Below, piece after piece: positions 17,794 to 27,575 of a stretch of DNA of 64,000 nucleotides. The notes beneath the pieces are model-generated. The model did no database searches. It saw only the letters and a program-made list of their open reading frames with translations, and had not been told where the DNA came from. The position numbers and the translations under genes were made by a program. Origin of the DNA: Burkholderiaceae bacterium (GTDB taxonomy: Bacteria; Pseudomonadota; Gammaproteobacteria; Burkholderiales; Burkholderiaceae_B); the NCBI GenBank assembly GCA_021208885.1, contig JAJOJF010000030.1, positions 115,602 through 179,601 of the forward strand, in the 5' to 3' direction. The stretch's first letter is position 1, and each line of letters begins with the position of its first letter.

Positions 17794-18983
17794 TAATGAA
17801 CAACACACGTCCGCTTGATGGCATCACCGTGGTGAGTCTTGAACATGCGATTGCCGCACCTTTTTGCACCCGGCAGCTCGCTGACATGGGTGCGCGTGTC
17901 ATCAAGATTGAACGACCAAAAGTTGGCGATTTCGCTCGCGGCTACGATGAACGGGTACGTGGCATGGCTTCGCATTTTGTGTGGACCAACCGGTCCAAGG
18001 AAAGCCTGACGCTTGATGTCAAGCATCCCAAGGCGCGTCAGGCATTGCAGGATTTGCTCTTGCGCGCTGACGTGCTCGTTCAGAACCTCGCACCGGGCGC
18101 AGCCGCCCGGATGGGTCTGGATTTTGAGGCGCTGCATGCGGTCAACGACCAGATCATTGTTTGTGATATTTCTGGTTATGGCGAGGGCGGGCCTTATGAG
18201 ACCAAGAAAGCTTATGACCTTCTCATTCAAAGCGAAAGTGGCTTTATCTCGGTAACTGGCTCGCCAGATGCTCCCGCCAAAGCAGGCTGCTCGATTGCAG
18301 ACATCGCCGCTGGCATGTACGCCTACTCGGGGATCTTGAACGCGCTTTTATTGCGGGCGCGAACTGGCAAGGGAAGCCGTGTCGATGTCTCCATGCTTGA
18401 GGGCATGGTCGAGTGGATGGGCTTTCCGATGTACTACGCCTTTGAGGGGGCCACGCCGCCACAGCGAGCAGGTGCGGCGCATGCCACGATTTTTCCTTAT
18501 GGGCCGTTTGCCGTGGGTGATGGCAACACGGTCATGCTGGGCCTGCAAAACGAGCGCGAATGGGCGGTGTTTTGTGAGAAGGTATTAAACAATACGTCGT
18601 TGGCGGGTGATCCAGATTTTGCGTCAAACAGCAAGCGTGTTGAAAATCGTGAACGGCTGCGCGAACTGATTGTGCAGGCATTTGCCACGCTGACCATCAG
18701 TGAGGTGATCCAACGGCTTGAAGATGCACAGATTGCCAATGCCCGTGTCAATGACATGAAGGATGTCTGGGCACACCCGCAGCTCGCAGCCCGTGATCGC
18801 TGGACCAAGGTCACGAGTCCTGTAGGAGATTTGCCTTCATTACTGCCGCCTGCTACCAACAGTGCATTTCATGCGCGCATGGATGCGATACCGGCTTTGG
18901 GTGAGCACACCGACAGCATCCTGACAGAGCTTGGTTTATCCGATGACGTTATTGCGCAAATGCGTGCGGATGGTGCAATTTAA
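17790..18983 (+). CDS. Family III (CaiB/BaiF) CoA-transferase
   Basis: The second family III CoA-transferase of this cluster, 397 residues. It shows SLEHAIAAPFCTRQLADMGA, VIKIERPKVGDFARGYD, NRSKESLTLDV and the active-site region AYDLLIQSESG, whose D should be the nucleophilic aspartate. ATG at 17790 overlaps the hydratase stop (ATGA); a second ATG at 17796 is also possible. Two CoA-transferases flanking one beta-oxidation module suggest that one activates the incoming acid and the other handles a product, or that they serve different acids. The 3' end overlaps folK by four bases in convergent orientation. Confidence 0.92.
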   Translation: MIMNNTRPLDGITVVSLEHAIAAPFCTRQLADMGARVIKIERPKVGDFARGYDERVRGMASHFVWTNRSKESLTLDVKHPKARQALQDLLLRADVLVQNLAPGAAARMGLDFEALHAVNDQIIVCDISGYGEGGPYETKKAYDLLIQSESGFISVTGSPDAPAKAGCSIADIAAGMYAYSGILNALLLRARTGKGSRVDVSMLEGMVEWMGFPMYYAFEGATPPQRAGAAHATIFPYGPFAVGDGNTVMLGLQNEREWAVFCEKVLNNTSLAGDPDFASNSKRVENRERLRELIVQAFATLTISEVIQRLEDAQIANARVNDMKDVWAHPQLAARDRWTKVTSPVGDLPSLLPPATNSAFHARMDAIPALGEHTDSILTELGLSDDVIAQMRADGAI

Positions 18984-19459
18984 ATCGGTTCACAAGGTTG
19001 CTCTTGACACGCTGCCAACCAGTCTGCAAGAGGCCTGTCTTGGATGACGGTGTTCAGAGCGCCAAGCTCTGTCAACGGCTTGAGCACAAACGCTCGCAAG
19101 TGCATGCGAGGGTGCGGCACCACCAAGGTGGGAGTGCTGAACTTGAGTTCATCGTATAACAACAGATCAAGGTCGAGCGTTCTGGGCGCGTTACGGAAAT
19201 GACGCTCGCGACCGTGTTGTGCTTCAATTGCTCGCAAGGTTTGCAGCAAAGGCAGGGGTGCAAGCGTGGTGGTGAGTTTTGCTACTGCATTGACGTAGGG
19301 CGGCCCTGGGGCATCAACCGGATCTGAGCAGTAAAAGCTTGAGCTTTGGGCATCGATCACGCCTGCTGTGCGACGTAACGCCTCAATAGCTGCTGTGAGC
19401 GTGGCTTTAGCGTCACCGAGGTTGGCGCCCATGCCAATGTAAGCCGTTGCAGTGCTCAT
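18980..19459 (-). CDS. folK: 2-amino-4-hydroxy-6-hydroxymethyldihydropteridine diphosphokinase
   Basis: FolK transfers pyrophosphate from ATP to the pterin alcohol in folate synthesis. The 159-residue protein opens AYIGMGANLGDAKATL and has the family's SSFYCSDPVDAPGPPYVNAV and the RTLDLDLLLYDE and PHPRMHLRAFVLKPL motifs, with the magnesium-binding DxD in the first of these. The start ATG overlaps the pcnB stop (ATGA), so it is the last gene of hda-HAD-pcnB-folK. Confidence 0.96.
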   Translation of the reverse strand: MSTATAYIGMGANLGDAKATLTAAIEALRRTAGVIDAQSSSFYCSDPVDAPGPPYVNAVAKLTTTLAPLPLLQTLRAIEAQHGRERHFRNAPRTLDLDLLLYDELKFSTPTLVVPHPRMHLRAFVLKPLTELGALNTVIQDRPLADWLAACQEQPCEPI

Positions 19460-20805
19460 GCGTTGGTTTCGGTGGGTGCTGATTTGCGCCGCCGAGGCCG
19501 CCTGCGTCGGTTTTTGGTGTCTGTGGGTTTGGGCTCTGGCGCGAGCTCTTGCAGCATTTGGGCCCGTTCGTCATCGGGCGCATCAGCCAAGTCCATCCAC
19601 CACTGCGCAATCACGCTGTCGAATTCACCGCAAGCCGCACGCAGCTGCAAAAACTCAACACCCGCCCGGAATCTGGGCTGTTCAAATAACCGGTGTATGG
19701 CTCGCGGCACACGTCGCTCAAAGCGCGGTTGCATGAACCAGATCTCGCGCATGTCAGAGGCATGACGCCGGTTGATCGCCAAAGACTCGGTCTGGGCATT
19801 GAGCACCTGGTCTGCTGCGCTGATCAAGGCCGGTGCCAAATATTCCCCGGCGTTGTGAAGTTTTTGCCAGTGCAGTCGAACCTGTGGCCACAAAAGTGCG
19901 GCAAACAAAAAGCTTGGGCTCACTGTCTTGCCACTGCGAATCCTGGCATCCGTGCGTTCAAGCGCGAGCTCAATGAAGGCGCGTCCCTCGGGGTCTTCGA
20001 GGATGATGTCAAGCAATGGCAACAGCCCACCATGCAAGCCGTGGGCTTGCAGCTGTTTGATGCACAGCATGGCGTCACCGCAAGTCAGAAGCTTGAGGAT
20101 TTCATCGAATAGCCGCGCCGACGGCACGTTATTGATCAGGCTAGCGAGTTTGGCGATTGGAACCTCGGTGCCTGGGTCGATTTTGCCCTTGAGCTTGACG
20201 GCAAAGCGAACGGCACGCAGCATCCGAACCGGGTCTTCCCTGTAGCGCACAGCCGGATCACCAATCATGCGCACGACGCGCCGTTTGAGGTCTTGGACGC
20301 CGCGATGCAGGTCGATGACCTCTTCGGTCACCGGGTCGTAATAGAGAGCGTTGATCGTGAAATCGCGTCGTTCGGCATCTTGTTCATGAGTGCCAAATAC
20401 GTTGTCTCGCAGGATGCGGCCGTGGTCATCGGTTAACTCGTCACCGCTTGAGGGAGCTCGAAACGTCGATGTCTCGATGATTTCCCGACCAAACACCACG
20501 TGCACGAGCCTGAAGCGCCGGCCTATGATCCGCGCTCTGCGAAACAAAGGCTGTATTTGTTCAGGCGTGGCATTGGTCGCCACATCAAAGTCTTTGGGCT
20601 CTAGCCCAATGATGAGATCACGCACCGCACCACCGACGATATAGGCTTGGAAGCCCTTTTGCTGTAGCACCTCGCAAACCTTAATGGCGTTGCGAGAGAC
20701 GTGATTGCGATCAATTTGGTGTTCATCGCGACCGATGCGTCTGGCACCCGTTCCTTCACCACTGACCAGGCGTTTGACCAGTCCTTTAATTCGCTGTGTG
20801 ATCAT
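19456..20805 (-). CDS. pcnB: Poly(A) polymerase I
   Basis: PcnB adds poly(A) tails to RNA 3' ends, marking them for decay. It belongs to the tRNA nucleotidyltransferase/poly(A) polymerase superfamily: YIVGGAVRDLIIG (substrate loop) and PKDFDVATNATPEQI (catalytic Asp pair) are near residues 55-85, with RIIGRRFRLVHV and RRDFTINALYYDP behind. The C-terminus ends in a basic tail (RRRRPRRRK) typical of PcnB rather than of CCA-adding enzymes. Length 449. It overlaps folK by four bases and the HAD gene by one. Confidence 0.95.
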   Translation of the reverse strand: MITQRIKGLVKRLVSGEGTGARRIGRDEHQIDRNHVSRNAIKVCEVLQQKGFQAYIVGGAVRDLIIGLEPKDFDVATNATPEQIQPLFRRARIIGRRFRLVHVVFGREIIETSTFRAPSSGDELTDDHGRILRDNVFGTHEQDAERRDFTINALYYDPVTEEVIDLHRGVQDLKRRVVRMIGDPAVRYREDPVRMLRAVRFAVKLKGKIDPGTEVPIAKLASLINNVPSARLFDEILKLLTCGDAMLCIKQLQAHGLHGGLLPLLDIILEDPEGRAFIELALERTDARIRSGKTVSPSFLFAALLWPQVRLHWQKLHNAGEYLAPALISAADQVLNAQTESLAINRRHASDMREIWFMQPRFERRVPRAIHRLFEQPRFRAGVEFLQLRAACGEFDSVIAQWWMDLADAPDDERAQMLQELAPEPKPTDTKNRRRRPRRRKSAPTETNA

Positions 20806-21503
20806 CAGGACTTGTGATCCAGGTTTTGGTCAAAAAGATTGAGCACAGGCCACTGGCGAGCAAGCGCAATCTCATGCAGCGACGGACTCGGGTTGGTGAC
20901 CACGGGGTGGGTGACCGTCTCGAGCAGGGGCAGGTCGTTGATGGAGTCGCTGTAGAAATGGCTGCGCTCGAAATCATGGAGCGTCAGTCCCAAGCTGCCT
21001 AGCCAGTCATTGACCCTCACCACCTTGCCTTCTTTGAAGCTCGGGGTGCCATGGATTTTGCCAGTGTAGCGCCCGCCAATGTACTGAGGGTCAGTTGCAA
21101 TCAAGTGCGGCACGCCAAATGCGCGTGCGATCGGCGCAGTCACAAAACTGTTGGTGGCCGTCACGATCGCGCACAGGTCACCGGCGCTCAAATGTTCGCG
21201 TACCAGATCGATGGCTTGACGCTTCATGCTTGGTCGGATCACTTCCTGCATGAACTGCTCATGCCAGTGAGCCAGATCATGCGGATCATGCGCTGATAGC
21301 AACCCGAGCATGAATTCGGCTGCCTCTTCAGCAGTTAGCTCGCCCCGGTTGTAGCGTTGCATCAGCTCTTCATTTCGTGCACGCGCGACTGCTGGGTCAC
21401 CAGCACGCCCAGTGCGAGCTAAAAAATCCGCCCATTGATAGTCACTGTCAAGTGGCAGCAGAGTGTGGTCTAGATCAAATAGGGCCAGGCGTTCAGGTTT
21501 CAT
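20805..21503 (-). CDS. HAD-IB family hydrolase (SerB-like phosphatase)
   Basis: A 232-residue phosphatase of the HAD-IB group. The nucleophile motif is FDLDHTLLPLDSD (residues 8-20), the threonine motif is VTATNSF and the late acidic motif is YSDSINDLPLLE. The helical cap contains ARNEELMQRYNRGELTAEEA. It resembles the SerB-like HAD protein commonly next to pcnB in Burkholderiales, whose substrate is not established; phosphoserine or histidinol phosphate are possible. ATG at 21503 overlaps the hda stop by one base (TGATG); the preceding in-frame codon is TTG. Confidence 0.88.
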   Translation of the reverse strand: MKPERLALFDLDHTLLPLDSDYQWADFLARTGRAGDPAVARARNEELMQRYNRGELTAEEAAEFMLGLLSAHDPHDLAHWHEQFMQEVIRPSMKRQAIDLVREHLSAGDLCAIVTATNSFVTAPIARAFGVPHLIATDPQYIGGRYTGKIHGTPSFKEGKVVRVNDWLGSLGLTLHDFERSHFYSDSINDLPLLETVTHPVVTNPSPSLHEIALARQWPVLNLFDQNLDHKS

Positions 21504-22201
21504 CAAATTACGGGCTTTTGAGCCATCATCGATTTCAGTAGCGGCAGGGTCAGCGGCCGATGGTTGGCCAGTGCAAACCGGTCAAGCGCATCGAGCATTG
21601 CAAACAGTGCCCGAATGTCGCGCGAGCCATGAACTAGCAGCCAACGCAGCACGTCCTCTGAGAGTGGCATGCCGCGTTCATGGGCGTAGCCGATGAGCGC
21701 AGCGAATTTGTCCTCATCGGTAAGAGGCTCTAGCCGATACACCGCGCCCCAGCCCAGACGGGTTCGCACATCTTCACGAATAGGCATCTGTAGCGGCGCC
21801 CGGTCACCGGCGACGATCAATCGGAAGGCCTCCTGACTTGCCGCAAACTCGCGCCATCGATTGTACAAGCCAAATACCGCTGCAAGCGCTGGTTCGTCGA
21901 GTCGGTGGATATCGTCTACGGCCACGCACCTCGGCATGTTTGGGGCATCCAATAGCGCTGCCATCGCATCAGCCGGTGATGCCACGCTCGAATTTGCATC
22001 GATGTAGGCCCCCTCATAGCGGTTGGCGCAGGCTCTGAGCAGATGGCTGCGGCCACTGCCGTCTGGTCCCCAGACATACAGGGTGCTGCCAGCGGTAAGG
22101 TTATGAGCCGCGGCCAGGGCTGCGGCATTTGCGCCGGGCACCATATTGTCAAATGTGGGCTCGGACGAGGGCAGGATATCGAGAATCAGCTGCTGCGCCA
22201 T
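21503..22201 (-). CDS. hda: DnaA regulatory inactivator Hda
   Basis: Hda is a DnaA-like AAA+ protein that, loaded on the sliding clamp, stimulates ATP hydrolysis by DnaA and so prevents re-initiation. The clamp-binding motif is at the N-terminus (QQLILDIL, residues 3-10). The P-loop reads GPDGSGRSHLL with Arg in place of the usual Lys, as seen in other Hda proteins. The sensor/Walker B region is CVAVDDIHRL. Length 232. It is the first gene of the minus-strand operon and is divergent from purM across a 123-base gap, the usual Burkholderiales arrangement. Confidence 0.95.
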   Translation of the reverse strand: MAQQLILDILPSSEPTFDNMVPGANAAALAAAHNLTAGSTLYVWGPDGSGRSHLLRACANRYEGAYIDANSSVASPADAMAALLDAPNMPRCVAVDDIHRLDEPALAAVFGLYNRWREFAASQEAFRLIVAGDRAPLQMPIREDVRTRLGWGAVYRLEPLTDEDKFAALIGYAHERGMPLSEDVLRWLLVHGSRDIRALFAMLDALDRFALANHRPLTLPLLKSMMAQKPVI

Positions 22202-22324
22202 GCGCTCAAGTCGTAGAATAGCGGTTTATGAAGCTGTAACTCCGTCATTGTCACATATTGCGTAGCCAAAGCCACGCTATCCCCTTAATTAACGATTTTA
22301 CGATTGGACATTTCCCGGGCTTTT

Positions 22325-23374
22325 ATGACACAAGAAAACAAGACACCACTGACCTATCGTGACGCTGGCGTTGATATTGACGCTGGAGAAGCGCTCGTTG
22401 ACCGGATTAAGCCTTTGGCTGCCAAAACCATGCGCGAAGGTGTCATGGCTGGCATAGGCGGTTTTGGCGCTTTGTTCGAGGTGCCCAAGCGCTATCGCGA
22501 GCCGGTTTTGGTTTCAGGCACAGACGGCGTGGGCACCAAACTCAGACTGGCGTTTGAGTGGCAGCGACACGACACTGTAGGCGTCGATCTGGTGGCCATG
22601 AGCGTGAACGATATTCTGGTGCAAGGCGCTGAGCCATTGTTCTTTCTGGATTACTTCGCCTGCGGCAAGCTCTCAGTCGATGTGGCCGCCCGGGTTGTCG
22701 GCGGCATTGCCAAAGGCTGCGAGCAAGCTGGTTGCGCCTTGATTGGCGGTGAAACGGCTGAAATGCCAGGCATGTATCCCGATGGTGAGTATGACTTGGC
22801 AGGCTTTGCGGTCGGCGCCGTTGAAAAGTCTGCCATCATTGACGGTAAAACCATTGCAGCAGGCGACGTGATCCTTGGCCTGGCTTCAAGCGGTGCCCAT
22901 TCAAATGGCTATTCGCTGCTGCGCAAGGTGCTGGCTCGCACCAATGCACGTCCTGACCAAGACTTTCACGGGCAACCCCTGGGTGACGTGGTCATGGCAC
23001 CAACACGCATATACGTCAAACCGGTGCTAACAGCACTTGCCAAGTTTGGCGGAGCCATCAAAGGTTTGGCACACATCACGGGTGGCGGCCTGCTCGACAA
23101 CGTACCGCGCATCCTGCAGCCGGGGTTGCAGGCAGAAATTGAGGCAAGTGCCTGGTCCATGCCAGCCTTGTTTAAGTGGCTCCAGCAAGAGGGTGACATC
23201 GATGCCCAGGAAATGTATCGGGTCTTTAACTGCGGCATCGGGATGGTGCTGGTGGTTGACGCTGATGTGGCGAGCAAGATTGGCAGCGAGTTGACGCTGC
23301 TCGGTGAGACAGTTGCGGTGCTTGGACAGATTAAGGCTTGTGATGCGGGAGCTAGCCAGACAGTTGTTATCTAA
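22325..23374 (+). CDS. purM: Phosphoribosylformylglycinamidine cyclo-ligase (AIR synthetase)
   Basis: PurM closes the imidazole ring in de novo purine synthesis, converting FGAM to AIR with ATP. The 349-residue protein begins [20 protein letters not shown] and has the family's [35 protein letters not shown] and [11 protein letters not shown] motifs, ending with [17 protein letters not shown] at 22325 was chosen; a TTG at 22304 would add seven residues. The stop overlaps the convergent miaA stop by four bases. Confidence 0.98.
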   Translation: MTQENKTPLTYRDAGVDIDAGEALVDRIKPLAAKTMREGVMAGIGGFGALFEVPKRYREPVLVSGTDGVGTKLRLAFEWQRHDTVGVDLVAMSVNDILVQGAEPLFFLDYFACGKLSVDVAARVVGGIAKGCEQAGCALIGGETAEMPGMYPDGEYDLAGFAVGAVEKSAIIDGKTIAAGDVILGLASSGAHSNGYSLLRKVLARTNARPDQDFHGQPLGDVVMAPTRIYVKPVLTALAKFGGAIKGLAHITGGGLLDNVPRILQPGLQAEIEASAWSMPALFKWLQQEGDIDAQEMYRVFNCGIGMVLVVDADVASKIGSELTLLGETVAVLGQIKACDAGASQTVVI

Positions 23375-24309
23375 TCTGCTTGTGTTGCCTGCCTGACCAA
23401 TGCCAGCACTTGCTCGCTGGCATTGTCGGCCAAGCAGTTCACGATGCGTCGATCTGGCATGCTGCGCAGCCACGTCAGCTGTCGCTTGGCCAGGTGCCTG
23501 GTTGCCGCTATCCCTTGCTCGCGCGCTTGCGCCAGCGCGTAACGCCCGTCAAGGTAATCCCAGATTTGTCGGTAACCCACGCAACGAATCGAGGGCAGTG
23601 TCGGATTCAGGTCCCCGCGCTCGTGTAGGCGCTTGACCTCGTCGACCAAGCCCAAGGCGAGCATCTGGTCAAATCGTGCCTCAATGCGTGTGTGCAAGGC
23701 TTGACGGTTCTCAGGCTCCAGACTGATCAAGCGTATGGCGACTGGGTCAAGCACTTTATGGCCGATAAGTGATGACATCGGCTGGCCGCTGGCACGATAG
23801 ATTTCAAGCGCTCGGCCAATGCGCTGACTGTCGTTGGGTGCCAGACGCTGGGCCGTTATGGTATCGATTTTGGCCAATTCAGCGTGCAAGGCGGGCCAGC
23901 CTCGCGCGGATGCTTCTTGAGCGATCTGGGCCCGAATTTCAGGTTCTGCACCGGGCAGGTCGTCAATGCCGTCGCGCAATACCTTGAAGTACAGCATGGT
24001 GCCACCTACGAGCAGCGGCAGTTTGCCACGCGCGAGAATGTCTGATGCGCAGGTGAGCGCGTCTTGCCGAAACTGAGCGGCAGAGTATGACTGACTTGGG
24101 TCCAGAATGTCGAGCAGATGGTGGCGTACCGCTTGTTGCTCGCAGGCCGTCGGTTTGGCGGTGCCAATGTCCATGCCACGATAAATGGTCGCCGAATCCA
24201 CATTAATGATTTCAACCGGCAAGTGCTCGGCCAACATTTGGGCTATGGCGCTCTTGCCGGACGCGGTCGGGCCAGCCAGACAGATGAGCGGTTTGCCAGC
24301 AAGCGTCAT
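23371..24309 (-). CDS. miaA: tRNA dimethylallyltransferase
   Basis: MiaA adds a dimethylallyl group to N6 of A37 in tRNAs that read U-starting codons. The 312-residue protein has the P-loop [14 protein letters not shown] (about residues 10-23), [36 protein letters not shown] and the C-terminal [13 protein letters not shown], all diagnostic. Its start ATG overlaps the mutL stop (ATGA), giving a mutL-miaA unit as in many proteobacteria. Confidence 0.98.
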   Translation of the reverse strand: MTLAGKPLICLAGPTASGKSAIAQMLAEHLPVEIINVDSATIYRGMDIGTAKPTACEQQAVRHHLLDILDPSQSYSAAQFRQDALTCASDILARGKLPLLVGGTMLYFKVLRDGIDDLPGAEPEIRAQIAQEASARGWPALHAELAKIDTITAQRLAPNDSQRIGRALEIYRASGQPMSSLIGHKVLDPVAIRLISLEPENRQALHTRIEARFDQMLALGLVDEVKRLHERGDLNPTLPSIRCVGYRQIWDYLDGRYALAQAREQGIAATRHLAKRQLTWLRSMPDRRIVNCLADNASEQVLALVRQATQAD

Positions 24310-26150
24310 TGGCCACGCATGAACAGGCGGTCAAGATCTGCCAAACGCCAGGCAATCCAGGTTGGCCGGCCATGGTTACATTGGTCAGCTCGCTCGGTCT
24401 GCTCCATCTGGCGCAACAATGCATTCATTTCGGCAATGGAGAGTTGCCGATTGGCACGAACCGCACCGTGGCAGGCCATGGTGGCTAAAAGTTGGTTGCG
24501 CTGTTGCGTCAGAAGAGCACTAACGCCAACCTCTTCAATGTCTCGCAACACCCCGCGCGTAAGCGATTCGATATCACCGCGCGCGAGCAACGCTGGAACC
24601 GACCTGACCACAACCGATTGTGGCCCGCCAGCATGCATTTCAAATCCCATCTGCCCAAGGGCCTCGCCGTGCTCTTGTACCAGTGCGACTTCTGTGTCGG
24701 TGACATTCACGATAAGCGGCACCAAAAGATGCTGCGTGGCCACGTTATGCGAGTCAAGCGCGGCTTTGAGCTGTTCGTAGACGACGCGCTCGTGTGCTGC
24801 ATGCATGTCGACCAGTATCAGGCCATCTTGCGTTTGCGACAGGATGTAGATGCCATGGACTTGCGCCAAGGCTCGGCCCAGCGGCCAGACAGGTTCCTCT
24901 GGCGCAAGAGCCTGTGATGGCGTGGTCGTCGCAGACCGACCGTCACTGGCAGTTAGCGGCGTGTGGGCCGCTTGCCAACCGGCTCCCCAGGCTCGGTTGC
25001 TCGTGGGCAGCGGTCCGGGTCTGCTTTCGTAGGGCCTAGGCTCGTTGAGTGACAAGCGCGATTGCAACGGTGCTGACTGCCAGTTGCCCATACCCGGTGT
25101 GGGTGTGTGAGCTGCTGGCATTGAGCCTGTGACGGGTGCCACGGTGTTCTGGCCGGCATCAACGCTTGCAGACAGTGCTTGCGTGACCACTTGTTGAACC
25201 AGGCGATGCACCGCGCCACTGTCGCGAAACCTGACTTCATGTTTGGCTGGATGCACGTTGACGTCAACCGATTGTGGGTCAATGTCAATAAAGAGTACGT
25301 AGGCGGGCTGTCTGTCGCCATGCAGCACATCGGCATAGGCGGCTTTGAGCGCGTGCGAAACAGTTCGGTCGCGCACATGGCGTCCGTTGACAAACAGGAA
25401 TTGCCTGTCGGCTCGGGCGCGTGCGGCCGTGGGGCGACTTACAAAGCCCCGGATTTGTGCTGGGCCGCCAGCGGCATCCAAAGCAATCGCGTTAGTCGAG
25501 AACTCATCGCCCAGTACATCAAGCACCCGTTTGGCTAGGGAAGCGACTGGCCATTGACGCACTGGTTTGTCGTTGTGAAATACTTTGAAGGCAACCTCAG
25601 GGTGCGCTAGCGCAATTCGGGTCATCACATCCATGCAGTGGCCGAACTCAGTGGCTTGCGCTTTTAAGAACTTGCGCCTAGCCGGTACCTCATCAAATAA
25701 TCCTCGCACGTCAACAGTCGTCCCCTGGCTGCCTGCGGCCGGTTGCACTGCCTGGTTGTGGCCCTCGATTTGCCAGGCGTGTTCAGCCGTGCTGGTCCGA
25801 GAGATAAGCGTCAATCGGGCTACCGAGGCTATGGAGGCGAGGGCTTCGCCACGAAACCCCATGGATGCCACCGATTCGAGGTCTTGCAACGAGCGGATTT
25901 TGCTGGTGGCGTGGCGCGTTAACGCAAGCGGCAGCTCATCAGGTTCAATCCCGTGTCCGTCGTCATTGACCGAGATGCGGCCAATGCCACCAGCCTCAAG
26001 CCGAACCTCAATAGCATTGGCATTGGCGTCGATGGCGTTCTCGACAATTTCCTTTAATACCGAAGCTGGTCGCTCGATCACCTCGCCAGCAGCGATCTGG
26101 CTGATCAGGCGATCGGGCAGGGCGGCAATCGAACGACGGGACGCTGACAT
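24306..26150 (-). CDS. mutL: DNA mismatch repair protein MutL
   Basis: MutL couples mismatch recognition by MutS to downstream repair. The GHKL ATPase motifs are all in the N-terminal 110 residues: [27 protein letters not shown] and [10 protein letters not shown]. The C-terminal dimerisation domain begins near residue 425. A proline- and alanine-rich linker lies between. Length 614. The ATG immediately follows the T-tract of a terminator hairpin, and the only ribosome-binding site (AGAGG) lies within the 3' arm of that hairpin, so expression may depend on whether the hairpin is open. Confidence 0.97.
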   Translation of the reverse strand: MSASRRSIAALPDRLISQIAAGEVIERPASVLKEIVENAIDANANAIEVRLEAGGIGRISVNDDGHGIEPDELPLALTRHATSKIRSLQDLESVASMGFRGEALASIASVARLTLISRTSTAEHAWQIEGHNQAVQPAAGSQGTTVDVRGLFDEVPARRKFLKAQATEFGHCMDVMTRIALAHPEVAFKVFHNDKPVRQWPVASLAKRVLDVLGDEFSTNAIALDAAGGPAQIRGFVSRPTAARARADRQFLFVNGRHVRDRTVSHALKAAYADVLHGDRQPAYVLFIDIDPQSVDVNVHPAKHEVRFRDSGAVHRLVQQVVTQALSASVDAGQNTVAPVTGSMPAAHTPTPGMGNWQSAPLQSRLSLNEPRPYESRPGPLPTSNRAWGAGWQAAHTPLTASDGRSATTTPSQALAPEEPVWPLGRALAQVHGIYILSQTQDGLILVDMHAAHERVVYEQLKAALDSHNVATQHLLVPLIVNVTDTEVALVQEHGEALGQMGFEMHAGGPQSVVVRSVPALLARGDIESLTRGVLRDIEEVGVSALLTQQRNQLLATMACHGAVRANRQLSIAEMNALLRQMEQTERADQCNHGRPTWIAWRLADLDRLFMRGQ

Positions 26151-26177
26151 AAAAAGGCCTCTGAAATCCAGAGGCCT
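26151..26177 (-). terminator. Intrinsic terminator after amiC that contains the mutL ribosome-binding site
   Basis: On the minus strand a perfect 9-bp stem (AGGCCTCTG and CAGAGGCCT; plus positions 26155-26163 and 26169-26177) with a 5-base loop is followed by TTTTT and then directly by the mutL ATG. It looks like a standard terminator for the upstream amiC operon. The AGAGG in its 3' arm, seven bases before the ATG, is the only candidate ribosome-binding site for mutL. Confidence 0.8.
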
Positions 26178-26213
26178 ATTGTAGAGGAGGGCAGCGAATC
26201 GACCTCAAACAGA

Positions 26214-27575
26214 TCAACTCGCCTCAGCCAGGTGCGGGTTGCTACGGAAAAACTGGGTCACGCCACGATGCAAGGCGGTGGCGAACTTGTCTTGATACTG
26301 GGCGTTTCGCAGCAGCCGCTCCTCCTTGGGGTTGCTGATAAATGCGGTCTCAACGAGCACCGACGGGATGTCAGGCGCTCTAAGCACGGCAAAGCCTGCT
26401 TGCTCAACCTGTGGCTTGTGCAAGCGATAGACATCACGCAGTTCGTTGAGCAACTTCTGGGCAACCTGCTTGGAGTCTTTGATTTGTGCCGTGGTGGAGA
26501 GGTCAAGCAACAGTTTTGCCACGTCTTGGTTTTGTGCGCCAAGGTTCACGCCGCCAATCAGGTCTGCTGCGTTTTCTTTTTTGGCGAGCCAGCTCGCCGT
26601 GGTGCTAGTGGCACCACGATCGGACAACACAAAGACAGAACTGCCGCCGGCAGTCGGGCGCACAAAGGCGTCAGCATGGATGGAAACAAATAGATCTGCT
26701 TTGACGCGCCGTGCTTTCTCCACACGCACACGCAGCGGCACGAAGTAGTCGCCATCACGGGTCAGGTAGCCACGCATCCCGGGGGTTGCATCGATTTTGG
26801 CTTTCAGTCGCTTGGCAATGGCAAGCACCACATCTTTCTCGTATGTGCCGCCTTTGCCAATCGCGCCCGGGTCTTCGCCGCCGTGGCCCGCATCAATGGC
26901 AATCGTGACTGTGCGCTGGCGTCGCTTGCGCTCCGCCATGGCGGGCGCCTCACGTTCGGGCTTAGCGGGCGAGGCGATCGAGGGTGGAACAGCCGGGCTA
27001 GGCAGTCCTGCCGGATTGCCCTGGCCTATCTCTTCCAGAATACGCGCCAGTGGATCGTCGCCGCTCAAGTCCGGTTGCTGTTTCAGGAAGGCCATCAGCG
27101 GGTCTTGCGCTACGAGAGGGTATAAGTCAAGCACCAAGCGATACTGGTAATCACCGATGGGTTTGAGCGTAAAGACCTGCGGCGCAATCGCCTGTTTCAG
27201 ATCGATCACAATGCGCACCACATTCGGGCGGTTTTGACCGACACGCAGGCTCTGGATGTAAGGGTCATCGGCCTTGACGTTGGCCACGAGCTTTTGCAAG
27301 GCATCGCTCATGCGCAAACCGTCAATATCGACGACCATACGGTGTGGGTTATCCAGCGTGAAGTGCTCAGCCTTCAGTTCGCTGTCGAGCTCAAGCGTCA
27401 CACGCGTGTATTCCGCTGCTGGCCAGGTCCGAACCGCCAGCACGGTAGAAGCCATGGCTAGTCTGGGAATGACTGGCAGGCAGATCAGTGCCCCGGCTGT
27501 CGCAAGTAGTTGTCTTCTGCTGACAGGTTGTTGCCGGCCGGTGGGCGTTACATCTCGCTTAGAGTCGTCAACCAT
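26214..27575 (-). CDS. amiC: N-acetylmuramoyl-L-alanine amidase, AmiC type, Tat-exported
   Basis: A periplasmic zinc amidase that cuts septal peptidoglycan during daughter-cell separation. The N-terminus has a twin-arginine motif (SRRQLLATAG, about residues 19-28), then an AMIN domain (about 45-150) that targets the septum. A low-complexity Pro/Ala/Glu linker follows. The C-terminal Amidase_3 domain shows AIDAGHGGEDPGA, YEKDVVL, SIHADAF and VETAFISNPKEE, which provide the zinc ligands and catalytic Glu. Length 453. It overlaps tsaE by 28 bases and is followed by a terminator. Confidence 0.95.
   Translation of the reverse strand: MVDDSKRDVTPTGRQQPVSRRQLLATAGALICLPVIPRLAMASTVLAVRTWPAAEYTRVTLELDSELKAEHFTLDNPHRMVVDIDGLRMSDALQKLVANVKADDPYIQSLRVGQNRPNVVRIVIDLKQAIAPQVFTLKPIGDYQYRLVLDLYPLVAQDPLMAFLKQQPDLSGDDPLARILEEIGQGNPAGLPSPAVPPSIASPAKPEREAPAMAERKRRQRTVTIAIDAGHGGEDPGAIGKGGTYEKDVVLAIAKRLKAKIDATPGMRGYLTRDGDYFVPLRVRVEKARRVKADLFVSIHADAFVRPTAGGSSVFVLSDRGATSTTASWLAKKENAADLIGGVNLGAQNQDVAKLLLDLSTTAQIKDSKQVAQKLLNELRDVYRLHKPQVEQAGFAVLRAPDIPSVLVETAFISNPKEERLLRNAQYQDKFATALHRGVTQFFRSNPHLAEAS

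Noticed and set aside
21503..22201. hda as a second dnaA gene
   Set aside because: At 232 residues it lacks DnaA's DNA-binding domain IV and has the N-terminal clamp-binding motif of Hda.
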